Shown: positions 1 to 10,052, numbered from the stretch's first letter. The stretch is DNA of 64,000 nt from Paulinella micropora (GCA_009731375.1 BJOX01000015.1:19186-83185), one strand, 5' to 3'. The notes: a model not told the origin generated them from the letters alone. Translations and numbers: made by a program.

Positions 1-1355
1 TTGTCCGCGCAAAAGGTGCTTTGCAAAAGTATGTTTTGAGTGCAGCATCGACACACGACCACACATGTGTCTCTCGAGATGTCTGAACGGGTGCATTCTT
101 GAACCGGCCGCCGGTACTTCGCGCAACAAACGGAAGAAGGGCGCGATTGTTTCGTCTGCGCCTGCCAGCAAAACAAAGACACAGAAGGGAACCTTGTCGT
201 CGTGGGTACGGGGCGCATCAAAACAAGAAAAAGAAAAACAGGAAGACTTTCTTTAATTACAGGGAGACCTTAATACTAGCAACCGCACGGCGCAAGATAT
301 AGCCTAAGCCCCAGCACGCCCAGCCACGCGCAAGTGGTTGCCCTCCCCGACGGGGGCCAGAGAAGCGCGGAGTCGCCGAACTCACTTCCGGCGACGGGGG
401 TTTCGGTGTTTGTGCCCGGGCAGGCACGCTGAAGCCCCTTCAGCGGCTCGGTGCAAAGTTATCCAAAACAGAGGTGTCACTGATGTCAACATGCAAAACA
501 CGCGCGTCAAGAACGTACAGAAATTATTTTTTTTATTAAAGCTTTCCCGCTCCCGCTTCCTACTGGTGCTCTGTGCCAAGGGCGGATTGAAAAACCAGCT
601 AGCTAGCCTGACTATCATCAGAAGCGGGGCCGCGCGTGTCTGCAACTGGGCAGGGGCTGGTTTGACTATCCTGTACGCTGCACTTGCGTTGCAGTGTTTG
701 TATTTCCATGCTTGCATTAAGCGCCAGCAAAAGAGCGTAAAAGCACTGAATAAATCAACACACAGAAACCCCCAACGATGCCCAGCATATCAAAAACAGA
801 CTCACGCATGAGGCCGCAACATTCGCCTCGCCGGACGGAAGCGGAACGTTATAAGAGATAACGGCTGGTCCCTCCCACGTTCTGCAAGGCATGTTTCCAA
901 ACTCATCCATAGCAGTGAAAAATGCATCACACGTTGCAGAGTCGATGAGAGGGGCGAGAAAGGGGAGGGGGGGTGCCTCTCTCCCTGCATGAATAAGAAA
1001 GGGAGAGGCGCCTCCCCCTCCCCCCTCTTTGCCCGTACTTTTTGTACGCACTCCTCTCCCTTTCTCCCTTCTCTCCTGCACACCAGTCCACCCTCCTCCT
1101 CCCCCCACAATCTATTTATCTGTGTCTTTTCCCCTGTCTGCAATGCTAGCTACAGAAAATAACAGCACCAAAAAAAGACCAAGAGGTGAGTGATATTGCC
1201 CGGAGCAGCGGTCGCGCGCTTCCTTCTTGCACAATCAGAAGCCAGAAATTCGAAACTGTGTTTTTCTGTCTTTCTTTCTCTCTTTTTTCGAACGGACGGA
1301 CTGGAGGGGGGGGGGGAGGAAAAGTGCATGGGAATTTTCTTGATTCTCTCGCGCT

Positions 1356-1356
<1 letters not shown>
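1..1356. other. Host DNA, no gene supported
   Basis: Mixed-composition host sequence. Open frames up to about 157 codons exist on both strands, but they overlap each other, lack recognisable domains and have no supporting context, so I call none of them. A pyrimidine/purine-skewed stretch at about 955-1110 is low complexity. No promoter, RNA gene or repeat family was recognised. Confidence 0.5.
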
Positions 1357-1392
<36 letters not shown>

Positions 1393-1850
1393 NNNNNNNN
1401 NNTGAGTGTGTGTGTGTGGGCGCGAGCGTGTGTGTATGTATGTGTGTGTGTGTGTGTTGGTGTTCGTGTATGTGTGTGCATGTATGCATGTAACATATGT
1501 ATGTATGTATTATGTAGGTATGTATATGTGTGTCTGTCTGTGGGCGTGAGTGTGTGCGTCTGTGAGTTGGTGTGTTTGTGTTTGTCTTCGTGTTTGTCTT
1601 TTGTGTATATGTGTGACTGTGTATTAAATGTACGTATTATGTGTGAGTCAGTGTGGTTGTGTATTTTTATGTCCGTGACCGAAAGCACGGAGCCAAACGA
1701 GTGATGGTTGGAGTTTGCTGGGATCCCTTGTGGGCACTACTCTGGTGCCTACCAAAGCAACAATACAAACTACTTGGAGCGCAAACAAGAAAGGCGTGGC
1801 GCAATTTTTTTCGTAATAATAATAATAATANNNNNNNNNNAATAATAGTG
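1357..1850. repeat. Poly-C tract, GT-rich microsatellite and AAT run with two assembly gaps
   Basis: A poly-C run at 1357-1392 ends in a 10-N gap (1393-1402). It is followed by an interrupted GT/GTAT-rich microsatellite to about 1670. A short AAT run (about 1814-1852) is broken by a second 10-N gap (1831-1840). The gaps fall in simple repeats, as expected for assembly breaks. Open frames through these tracts are repeat artefacts. Confidence 0.85.
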
Positions 1851-1980
1851 CTTCTCTGTCAATGGCTGATGCATTTCTGCACATGCGCCTCCATCGTCTC
1901 ACCCGTGAGGGGAGTACGAAGAATTGACGATAAGCTCTAATGACACCCCCGCAAGGGCAGTTCCAACACTTCCAGACGGG

Positions 1981-2043
1981 CCGGTATGTTCAATGAAAAT
2001 ACTGGTCCAGAAATAGACCGGTATGTTCAATGAAAATACTGGT
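1981..2043. repeat. 26-bp direct repeat, two copies
   Basis: The 26-mer beginning CCGGTATGTTCAATG occurs at 1981-2006 and again at 2018-2043, separated by 11 bp. It directly borders the tRNA-like unit at 2041-2115 and lies downstream of it on the minus strand. It may be the body of a tRNA-derived retroposon; that is inference. Confidence 0.7.
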
Positions 2044-2115
2044 GGCACCGACGGGAATCGAACTGACGACAGGGCCCAGATGGTAGAACTTGACCACTGG
2101 GCTATCACGGTGTCC
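2041..2115 (-). ncRNA. tRNA-derived SINE head or tRNA pseudogene
   Basis: Read on the minus strand, this 75-bp stretch has an excellent Pol III A box (TAGCCCAGTGG) and a near-consensus B box (AGTTCGATTCC) at tRNA-like spacing. Its ends (GGACACCG and CGGTGCC) can pair imperfectly as an acceptor-like stem. The T-stem is degraded, so I do not think it is a working tRNA. An AAT array lies at its plus-strand right side and a 26-bp direct repeat at its left. A tRNA-derived SINE head or a tRNA pseudogene are both possible. Confidence 0.45.
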
Positions 2116-2116
2116 A

Positions 2117-2119
2117 ATA

Positions 2120-2195
<76 letters not shown>

Positions 2196-2271
2196 CAATA
2201 GTAGTAGTAATAATAATAATAACAGCAGTAGTAGTAATAATAATAATAACAGCAGTAGTAGTAATAATGAT
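2117..2271. repeat. (AAT)n microsatellite with AGT/AAC variants
   Basis: Almost pure AAT triplets with interspersed AGT and AAC variants, about 155 bp. Poly-Asn, poly-Ile and poly-Leu open frames across it are artefacts. Confidence 0.95.
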
Positions 2272-2809
2272 GATAATGAACTTCTGATTTCTGATTTCTT
2301 TTTCCACACTGCGACTTCTTTTACTTAGAACAATCTTGATTATTCTTGGCAAGATTAATAAAACTTAATACAAAATCTAAGACACTAACGCCCTCCTTTC
2401 TCTTTCTCAAACAAGAGAGAGAGAGGAATGCAAGGGTGAACGAGAAAGAGAGAGAGAGAGAGGGGGGGGGGGAGAGAGAGAGAGAGACTGACGGCATGTG
2501 TGTGTGTGAGAGAGAGATACTGAGAGGAGGGAGGGAGCATCGCGCCTGGCTGGAAAACAAACAACAATTACAGACCTCAATGTAAACAAACACTGAACAA
2601 GAACAAAAAACCTGTATTGCATGTATGTATTGCATGTATGTATTCGACTTGTATTGTGTGTGTGTGTGTGTGTGTCTGTGTGCGTGAGCGCGTGTGGTGG
2701 TGTTTGTGCGTGTTTGTATGTGTGTGTGTGTGTGTGTGCGTGTTGGTTTGGGCATGTGTGTGTGTGTGTGTGTGTGTGTTGGTGTGGGCATGATGTGAGA
2801 TGATGATGA

Positions 2810-2861
<52 letters not shown>

Positions 2862-3136
2862 CGTGGGTGGGTGGGTGGGTCGGTGGATGGATGTGTGTGT
2901 GATGGTGTGTTGGTGTTGTGTTTGTTTGTGTTTGTGTGTATGTGTATTTATGTAACATATGTATGTACTATGTGTGTATGTGTATGTATGCCATTGTGCA
3001 TGTATGTATTTATATTGTGTATTTATATTGTGTGTATGTGTGTATTATGTGTGTGTGTGTGTGTGTGTGTGTGGGCATGAGTGTATGTCGTGGGCATGAG
3101 TGTGTGTTGTGGGCACGATTGTGTGTGTGTGTGTGA
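2272..3136. repeat. Host repeat block, copy 1 (unique stretch, GA tract, GT array)
   Basis: A block beginning GATAATGAACTTCTGA with about 340 bp of unique sequence, a GA-rich tract (about 2410-2530) and long GT/GTAT arrays (about 2655-3136). The same block, with small indels, restarts at 3557 after a 10-N gap (3417-3426). It is either a tandem duplication or two allelic contigs placed in series. No gene is seen; Val/Cys- or His/Thr-rich frames are GT-repeat translations. Confidence 0.8.
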
Positions 3137-3150
3137 CCAAATAGCATAAA

Positions 3151-3154
<4 letters not shown>

Positions 3155-3204
<50 letters not shown>
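3155..3204. repeat. (CT)n microsatellite
   Basis: About 50 bp of CT dinucleotides. The following stretch to 3450 is ordinary host sequence with a 10-N gap at 3417-3426 and no recognisable gene. Confidence 0.9.
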
Positions 3205-3206
<2 letters not shown>

Positions 3207-3443
3207 CTTTCTACTTAGGCAAATCTTAGTGCAGCATCTACCACCAAAGGGTTATGAGTTGGCGTCACAGTTTAACGCCTTGAGGCCATTGGGCTGGAAC
3301 TCTGTTTAGCAAGTGTGACTAGGTTTTTTCATCGGGATTTCCCTCAAATATGTCACAGTCAACACTCCAAGGCAGATTTACTATATCTGAGGCGTACTGA
3401 TGCAGCTAATGGCATANNNNNNNNNNCCAGATCCTGGACATGT

Positions 3444-3449
3444 GCCTCC

Positions 3450-3488
<39 letters not shown>

Positions 3489-3556
3489 GTAGTAGTAATA
3501 ATAATAATAACAGCAGTAGTAGTAATAATAATAATAGTAATAACAATAATAATAAT
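3444..3556. repeat. (AAT)n microsatellite preceded by CCTCCAT
   Basis: An AAT array with AGT/AAC variants starts directly after the word CCTCCAT. The same CCTCCAT-to-AAT junction occurs at about 61676. This suggests that some AAT arrays are retroposon tails; that is inference. Confidence 0.7.
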
Positions 3557-3996
3557 GATAATGAACTTCTGACTTCTGATTTCTTTTTCCACACTGCGAC
3601 TTCTTTTACTTAGAACAATCTTGATTATTCTTGGCAAGATTAATAAAACTTAATACAAAATCTAAGACACTAACGCCCTCCTTTCTCTTTCTCAAACAAG
3701 AGAGAGAGGAATGCAAGGTGAACGAGAAAGAGAGAGAGAGAGAGAGGGGGGGGGGAAGAGAGACTGACGGCATGTGTGTGTGAGAGAGATACTGAGAGGA
3801 GGGAGGGAGCATCGCGCCTGGCTGGAAAACAAACAACAATTACAGACGTCAATGTAAACAAACACTGAACAAGAACAAAAAACCTGAATATACAAGACAA
3901 TAGTGTGTAAAATCAAGTATATACATAATACGAACATGTATGTATGTGTCTATGTATGTATTGCATGTATGTATTGCATGTATGTATTCGACTTGT

Positions 3997-4032
<36 letters not shown>

Positions 4033-4389
4033 CGCGTGTGGTGGCGTTTGTGCGTGTTTGTGTGTGTGTGTGTGCGTGTGTGTGTGTTGGTTTGGACATG
4101 TTTGTGTGTGTGTTGGTGTGGGCATGATGTGAGATGATGTGTGTGTGTGTGTGTGTGCGTGTGTGTGTGTGTGTGTTGGATTTGTGTGTGTGTGTGTGTT
4201 TGTGTTTGCGTGTGCGTGTGTGTGTGTGTGTGGGTGGGTGGGTGGGTGGATGTGTGTGTGATGGTGTGTTGGTGTTGTGTTTGTTTGTGTTTGTGTGTAT
4301 ATGTATTTATGTAACATATGTATGTACTATGTGTGTATGTGTATGCATGAATTGTGCATGCATGTATTTATATTGTGTATGTATATTCT

Positions 4390-4434
<45 letters not shown>

Positions 4435-4568
4435 GGTGGGTCGGTGGGTGTGTGTGATGGTGTGTTGGTGTTGTGTTTGTTTGTGTTTGTGTGTATGTGT
4501 ATTTATGTACATATGTATGTACTATGTGTGTATGTGTATGTATGCATTGTGCATGCATGTATTTATAT
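3557..4568. repeat. Host repeat block, copy 2
   Basis: Restart of the block seen at 2272, about 95% alike by eye over the unique part (3557-3884 against 2272-2612). It differs by a shorter GA tract and an extra 60-70 bp after 3884. It then runs into interrupted GT/GTGG/GTAT arrays with a second internal near-repeat (about 4230-4360 and 4430-4560). No gene. Confidence 0.75.
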
Positions 4569-5994
4569 TGTGTATTTATATTGTGTGTATGTGTGTATTA
4601 TGTGTGTGTGTGTGTGTGTGTGGGCATGAGTGTATGTCGTGGCATGAGTGTGTGTTGTGGGCACGATTGCGTGTGTGTGTGTTGGTGTTGTGTTTGTTTG
4701 TGTTTGTGTATATGTATGTATGTATGTAACATGTATGTAATATGTGTGACAGTATGTATGTATTGTGCATGCATGCATTTATATTGTGTGTATGTGTGTT
4801 ATTCTGTGTGTTTTGGTGTGGGCATGAACGTGTGTGTGTGTGTGTGTGTGTGTGTTGGTGTGGGCATGAGTCTGTATGTATGTGTGTGTGTGTGTTGGTA
4901 TTTGTGTGTAGGTAAGAATATATACACACAGGCTGACACACATAATAGCACTGTTGCAAAGAGAAATAAATACGTTTGAAAGAGAAATCAGAAGCACAAT
5001 TGGAGAGAGAACCATCCTAAGGACACTAACGCTATTTCCTCTTTCAAAAAACAGCTGAACACATATCTGCTCACAGCTAATATATGCTCATATTTACACC
5101 ATATTCAATATAGTAATAGGTCCGATCTGATATTCTTTTCTACATGTTACTACTATAGGTACCACTATAGGACACTTATCTTTATATTTATATGTATAAA
5201 TTTAGCCCATTTCGCCATATTTCGCTCTCCTATTAATCAGCCAAAACTAGCAAAACTAGAAAATAGCACTTTTTCACAAACTATTAATACAAGGCTTCGT
5301 TATCCCACTTTTCTTATTCTTTCTCGGTGTCCTGAACCCCCTTATCTTTTTTCCAAAAAAAAAATTGCTCTGTATTGAAAGTTTGTAAATAAAAAAATAA
5401 ATCCACACAACGAACAACGGAAAAACGAAATGAAAACAACATAACAAATTAATAATGACTGCTAAATTTTGCAAAAAATAAAAGCCCATAAAGGAAAATA
5501 AAATAAACGAGTAAAGCACCTCAAAAGAAACTCATCACACCGCTCCGCCAAAAGTAAAAAGGCAATATGACAAAAAAAAATAAAAAAATAAGGCGAAAAG
5601 TATCAGATAATATACGAGTGGGAATTGAACCCACGACACGGAAAACCGAGTGTGAGAACCTTTCCCATTCATCTATCTGACACTCTCGCTACCATTTCGC
5701 AACAATTACACTCATAAAAACATACACATCCAACTTAAGATGATAATCTGGAAAAAAGGTGGAGTAGGAGCAACCGATGAAAAAAGGAAAAAAATAATTA
5801 TCAGCATTCACTACCTAAACCTCAAACCCTGCGACGCCTCGGTGCCGTGGTGTCGCAGTGTCGCAGTAGAACCAGATGAGCGAGAGGTTGATAGGCATAG
5901 GCGATAAAACGGAGGAGGATTGGGTGGAGGATTTTCTTGTTCAAAAGATTGGAAAAGATAGATTGAAAAAGTATAAGATTATATCTGAGGAGCG
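4569..5994. repeat. Redundant copy of host flank plus left end of element 1
   Basis: These 1426 bp are essentially identical to 6005-7430 (offset 1436), with a small difference at the A-run near 5357 against 6793. The block contains host GT array, the element 1 target site, its left TIR (from 5149) and the first codons of the 167-aa gene. It stops at a 10-N gap (5995-6004), after which the sequence starts over in the host GT array. The likeliest reading is two overlapping contigs that were not merged. Confidence 0.85.
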
Positions 5995-6578
5995 NNNNNN
6001 NNNNTGTGTATTTATATTGTGTGTATGTGTGTATTATGTGTGTGTGTGTGTGTGTGTGGGCATGAGTGTATGTCGTGGCATGAGTGTGTGTTGTGGGCAC
6101 GATTGCGTGTGTGTGTGTTGGTGTTGTGTTTGTTTGTGTTTGTGTATATGTATGTATGTATGTAACATGTATGTAATATGTGTGACAGTATGTATGTATT
6201 GTGCATGCATGCATTTATATTGTGTGTATGTGTGTTATTCTGTGTGTTTTGGTGTGGGCATGAACGTGTGTGTGTGTGTGTGTGTGTGTGTTGGTGTGGG
6301 CATGAGTCTGTATGTATGTGTGTGTGTGTGTTGGTATTTGTGTGTAGGTAAGAATATATACACACAGGCTGACACACATAATAGCACTGTTGCAAAGAGA
6401 AATAAATACGTTTGAAAGAGAAATCAGAAGCACAATTGGAGAGAGAACCATCCTAAGGACACTAACGCTATTTCCTCTTTCAAAAAACAGCTGAACACAT
6501 ATCTGCTCACAGCTAATATATGCTCATATTTACACCATATTCAATATAGTAATAGGTCCGATCTGATATTCTTTTCTA

Positions 6579-6584
6579 CATGTT
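6579..6584. repeat. E1 target site duplication, left
   Basis: CATGTT, identical to 27893-27898. Six bases is the duplication length known for Polinton integration. Confidence 0.9.
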
Positions 6585-6838
6585 ACTACTATAGGTACCA
6601 CTATAGGACACTTATCTTTATATTTATATGTATAAATTTAGCCCATTTCGCCATATTTCGCTCTCCTATTAATCAGCCAAAACTAGCAAAACTAGAAAAT
6701 AGCACTTTTTCACAAACTATTAATACAAGGCTTCGTTATCCCACTTTTCTTATTCTTTCTCGGTGTCCTGAACCCCCTTATCTTTTTTCCAAAAAAAAAT
6801 GTGCTCTGTATTGAAAGTTTGTAAATAAAAAAATAAAT
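6585..6838 (+). repeat. E1 left terminal inverted repeat
   Basis: 254 bp matching the reverse complement of 27639-27892 almost perfectly (differences in an A-run and one or two bases). The 6-bp duplication CATGTT lies immediately outside. A redundant assembly copy of this TIR is at 5149-5402. Confidence 0.95.
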
Positions 6839-7045
6839 CCACACAACGAACAACGGAAAAACGAAATGAAAACAACATAACAAATTAATAATGACTGCTA
6901 AATTTTGCAAAAAATAAAAGCCCATAAAGGAAAATAAAATAAACGAGTAAAGCACCTCAAAAGAAACTCATCACACCGCTCCGCCAAAAGTAAAAAGGCA
7001 ATATGACAAAAAAAAATAAAAAAATAAGGCGAAAAGTATCAGATA

Positions 7046-7125
7046 ATATACGAGTGGGAATTGAACCCACGACACGGAAAACCGAGTGTGAGAACCTTTC
7101 CCATTCATCTATCTGACACTCTCGC
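7046..7125 (-). ncRNA. tRNA-like element near the E1 left end
   Basis: On the minus strand there is a perfect 5-bp T-stem with loop TTCAATT (GTGGG...CCCAC, B box GGTTCAATTCC) and an A-box-like TAGATGAATGG. The acceptor stem would pair only about 5 of 7 bases, and no clean 7-base anticodon loop can be drawn. I therefore call it a degenerate or unusual tRNA-like Pol III element and not a functional tRNA. It lies inside E1 between the TIR and the first gene. A redundant copy is at about 5610-5689. Confidence 0.35.
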
Positions 7126-7311
7126 TACCATTTCGCAACAATTACACTCATAAAAACATACACATCCAACTTAAGATGATAATCTGGAAAAAAGGTGGAG
7201 TAGGAGCAACCGATGAAAAAAGGAAAAAAATAATTATCAGCATTCACTACCTAAACCTCAAACCCTGCGACGCCTCGGTGCCGTGGTGTCGCAGTGTCGC
7301 AGTAGAACCAG

Positions 7312-7815
7312 ATGAGCGAGAGGTTGATAGGCATAGGCGATAAAACGGAGGAGGATTGGGTGGAGGATTTTCTTGTTCAAAAGATTGGAAAAGATAGATT
7401 GAAAAAGTATAAGATTATATCTGAGGAGCGTATTAATAAGAGCGATAAAGAGATGAAATTATTAGTTGAGAAAAAACGACCAGACGAAATAAAGATTAGA
7501 GCAATAAATAGAGTTTTGAGAAGGCTTGATGAGGAAAGCGACAATGTGGAGGAGGATAGACAATACGAGAGGAATAGAAAGAAGGAGCTAAGGAGGATTG
7601 AAAAGGAGAGGAAAATGTTTAACATGTGGAAGAAGGAGAATAGAAACGAATTTACCAAAGTAGTCCAAGATAGGATACTTAATGGAATAGAAAATGAAGG
7701 TCTCTCTTTCAACAAATCTTATATTAGATATAGTGAAGACCACTTCCCAGAACTCACTAATGTAAAGAATGAAAATTGTGGGAATATGTATCGATGTATG
7801 AGGGAGGAGAATTAA
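7312..7815 (+). CDS. Unknown charged basic protein, 167 aa
   Basis: First gene inside the E1 left end. The product is rich in Lys, Arg and Glu and predicted to be mostly helical or coiled-coil, with a conserved EKKRPD motif and a DEW-type N-terminal patch (EEDWVE). I do not recognise the family. It is real: E2 has a homologue in the equivalent terminal position (28753-29263), aligning over EDWVE, SEER, EKKRPD and FNKS motifs. In E2 that gene is on the opposite strand and frameshifted. The initial ATG is followed by SERLIG; the E2 start MSESF aligns with it. A truncated second copy of the 5' end is at 5876-5994 because of assembly redundancy. The charge pattern suggests nucleic-acid binding, but that is a guess. 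Confidence 0.7.
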   Translation: MSERLIGIGDKTEEDWVEDFLVQKIGKDRLKKYKIISEERINKSDKEMKLLVEKKRPDEIKIRAINRVLRRLDEESDNVEEDRQYERNRKKELRRIEKERKMFNMWKKENRNEFTKVVQDRILNGIENEGLSFNKSYIRYSEDHFPELTNVKNENCGNMYRCMREEN

Positions 7816-7951
7816 GTGGTCTTGTTTGTGTTGTGTGGTGCCTGCCTACCCGCTCACCTCTCATCAATCAACACGGCACACACGCACATAAGACAATATA
7901 AACACATACATCAGTAAAAAGCACATATTAGTTTATTGATTAGTTTAAACC

Positions 7952-8036
7952 ACCAACATTTGATATGTTGGTTGATTAGAACGGCTTAAAGGCACTACCC
8001 ACACATGTGTTTTTGTGCTTTTTGATGTGTGGGTAG
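7952..8036. promoter_or_regulatory. Two hairpins upstream of the 162-aa gene
   Basis: There are two inverted repeats before the start codon at 8040. One is ACCAACAT/ATGTTGGT (7952-7959 and 7965-7972). The other is a perfect 12-bp pair, CTACCCACACAT/ATGTGTGGGTAG (7995-8006 and 8025-8036), that ends 3 nt before the ATG. In mRNA the second would put a stable stem right at the initiation codon. Its role is unknown. Confidence 0.6.
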
Positions 8037-8039
8037 GCT

Positions 8040-8528
8040 ATGCCGCCGAAGAAGAAGATCACCGCTCCAGCTCCAGAAGCAGAGGAGCAAACCCCAGCAG
8101 AGCCTGTCCAAGAGCAAGCCACACCTACCCCTGTCGCAGATGAAAGCGATGTTCCATCAGACCAGAAACATCAGGCGGCTACTGAGGGTAAGCGGGGTAA
8201 TGCGAGCAGTCCTTTTGACCTAGTCAAGTCAAAGAAGTCCAAGGCAAAGTCACCTTCTAAGTATAAGGAGGGCAAAAAATGCTATGTGTCATTTAGCAAT
8301 GATCGCAATATGCCAAATGCTATTTATGCTGAGGCCGATGCCCAAGATGCGACAAGAGTTGAGGCCATAGATATGATCTGCCCAGGGGAGCCAGATTTGT
8401 ATTTCGTGGCGATTGGTGACGACAATGTTGTCAGAGTATTCCATTCGTGGTCGGCTTTGAAGAATTATTACATTTTAGATAAGGTGCCTTTTTTTACTAA
8501 GTTATGTGATGACAAGCGAGAAGTATAA
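8040..8528 (+). CDS. Unknown small protein with Pro/Ala/Glu-rich N-terminus, 162 aa
   Basis: The N-terminal third starts with a Lys patch and continues as Pro/Glu/Ala/Gln low complexity. The middle is Lys/Ser-rich (KSKKSKAKS, a possible nuclear signal). The last 80 residues look folded, with a run of alternating hydrophobics and a ...VRVFHSW... segment. E2 has a probable counterpart of 164 aa in the same position (29576-30270) that appears to be assembled from five exons; it shares layout and a weak V...G...V...SW pattern. The family was not recognised. It lies between the 167-aa gene and the convergent integrase gene. A small nucleic-acid-binding or regulatory protein is possible. Confidence 0.75.
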   Translation: MPPKKKITAPAPEAEEQTPAEPVQEQATPTPVADESDVPSDQKHQAATEGKRGNASSPFDLVKSKKSKAKSPSKYKEGKKCYVSFSNDRNMPNAIYAEADAQDATRVEAIDMICPGEPDLYFVAIGDDNVVRVFHSWSALKNYYILDKVPFFTKLCDDKREV

Positions 8529-8580
8529 GTCCAAAATGATCTTCTTCTTTCGGACTCTTGTCCCTGTGCGGATGTTGGAC

Positions 8581-9531
8581 TCATCCAAGTTTTCGCGTTT
8601 CAGTAAATGCTTTGTTTGCTTTTCCTTTGTTAATTTTTTTTAATTCTTTATTAATATCCGGTTCGTCTTTTGTGTTGTCCGGTTCCTCTTCGGTAGCCTC
8701 AGTCTTTAATAATTGCCTTGGTGGCACAACTTCATCATTCGTTAATATAATCCGGTAGCCCCTACGGCCTTTTACTTTATATATTTGTTTGCTCCAAGTC
8801 TTACATCCCTTTTCTAATATGTGCTTTTTGTTAAGTTTTCTTACCTTGTCTCCTTCTTTGAAGTCAAATAAATTCTTATCTACATAATGTTCTTGCTTGT
8901 TAGTATCAGTTCAATTAAATACTTCAAGTGGTGATGCTTTAATAGTTGAATGCTTCTTTTTGTTATAATAATAAACCACATCTTCAATGTAATTTATCCA
9001 ATCAAAGTTACCATTATAAGCCCATATAACATGGAGTTGCTCTCGTAGAGTTCTTACAAATCTATCAACAATTCCTAATGAATTATGGTCTCCCACTTCA
9101 ACCTTAAAATGATTAATACCATTATTATTAATCCATTCTCCAACCGCTCCCTTAAATTCACCACCGCTGTCTGAGATAAATGCCTTGGGCTTTGGTAGTT
9201 TTTTGAGTGCTTCTAAAACCGTAGTTGAAAACTTATTTTTTATCGGGATGGCATAAGCATACCGACTATGAATATCAATCCAAATCAATGCAAAATTATA
9301 ATTTTTATTTTTTGTTGCAACTTTTGTCATATCCATTAAATCAATATTTACCATATCTAAAACTTTATCTGCCCATATTGTTGTACCCCTTGTTCTGGGC
9401 TTTGTCTGCCTAAATATTTCCTGTGCTGTATCTTTTTTTTCTTCCTCTGTTGGTTCGCCTTTCGGAGTATCTTCTAGTAGCGTATTCTTATCCTGTGCAT
9501 TAATATTAGCAGTTGTATGTTTGTTGTCCAT
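8581..9531 (-). pseudogene. Retroviral-type (rve) integrase, interrupted by one TGA
   Basis: The integrase would catalyse insertion of element DNA into the host genome and is responsible for the 6-bp duplications. The RNase-H-like core shows NIDLMDM (D64), ISDSGGEF (D121) and GIVDRF (D156), so the position normally holding the catalytic Glu is Asp. The frame stops at TGA 8911-8913 (residue 207), but the same frame stays open for 109 more codons to 8581. Those codons encode the C-terminal region (EGDKVRKLN, VKGRRGYRIILT) that aligns with intact E2 integrase. The E2 codon at the stop is GGG (Gly), so this looks like a Gly-to-TGA change. Its ATG overlaps the stop of the upstream 173-aa gene (TAATG). 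Readthrough cannot be excluded. Confidence 0.9.
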
Positions 9532-10052
9532 TAGAATTTCAAAAATATCTTTTCTGCTTCCTTACTTTTTTCTTTACTCTTTGGTGTATTGTTATATACA
9601 TTGACTGATATTTTTTCACTTCGTTTTTTGCCGCCTCGCTGTTTTCCGCCTGTTTCATAATCTTCGCTTTCTTCACTCTCACTTTCTTCTTCTTCTCCTT
9701 CACTATCATTCTCTGGCTTCTTTGGTGGTGGTGTTTTCTTTGCTGGTTTCTTCTTTGGCTTTTTAGCATTCTTTTTTATCTTTCTAAGCATATGATTTGC
9801 AATAACCTCAGACATATCAATTTCGCTGTCGCTTTCGCTTTCGTCTTCTACGACTTCTGGTTTTCCAAGTATTTCCTTAGCAACCCCTAACTCAGCATCA
9901 GTTTCAATCATTTCATCTATAGTCTTATCTTTCAGTTCTCCCTTTTTGCGGAGACGTTCGCGAGCCCATTCGTCCTTTCGCCGTTCAGCATTTTCTCTAT
10001 TTGCTTGAACTGCCTTCTTCCAATTTTCCTTTGATGCTTCCTTTGACGGCAT
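9531..10052 (-). CDS. Lys/Glu-rich protein of unknown function, 173 aa
   Basis: Conserved in both elements (E2: 31505-32023, 172 aa). It begins MPS.EAS..NW.KAV, has a Glu/Ser-rich acidic block next to a Lys/Pro-rich basic block, and ends in a conserved ISVNVYN...FLKF tail. No enzymatic domain is recognised; most of it looks disordered. Its stop codon overlaps the integrase start by one base, so the two are probably transcribed together, which suggests a DNA-handling or integration partner. That role is inferred from position only. It diverges from the fibre gene at 10129 across a 76-bp AT-rich region that presumably holds both promoters. Confidence 0.75.
   Translation of the reverse strand: MPSKEASKENWKKAVQANRENAERRKDEWARERLRKKGELKDKTIDEMIETDAELGVAKEILGKPEVVEDESESDSEIDMSEVIANHMLRKIKKNAKKPKKKPAKKTPPPKKPENDSEGEEEESESEESEDYETGGKQRGGKKRSEKISVNVYNNTPKSKEKSKEAEKIFLKF

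Noticed and set aside
338-811. Open frame of 157 codons near the left edge
   Set aside because: An overlapping antisense frame is similarly long, composition is not protein-like, and there is no motif. It cannot be supported.
1186-4979. Long open frames rich in Val/Cys, His/Thr, Asn, Ile or Leu
   Set aside because: They are translations of GT, AAT and GA microsatellites, open in several frames at once, with no domain or context.
5149-5402. A second left TIR suggesting a third, truncated Polinton
   Set aside because: The host flank is duplicated together with it at a gap, so it is the same element end in two overlapping contigs.
5876-6415. Chimeric frame joining the 167-aa gene start to GT repeat
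   Set aside because: It crosses a 10-N contig join; it is an assembly artefact.
7046-7125. A functional tRNA gene
   Set aside because: The T-arm is good, but the acceptor stem mispairs and no standard anticodon loop forms; kept only as tRNA-like.
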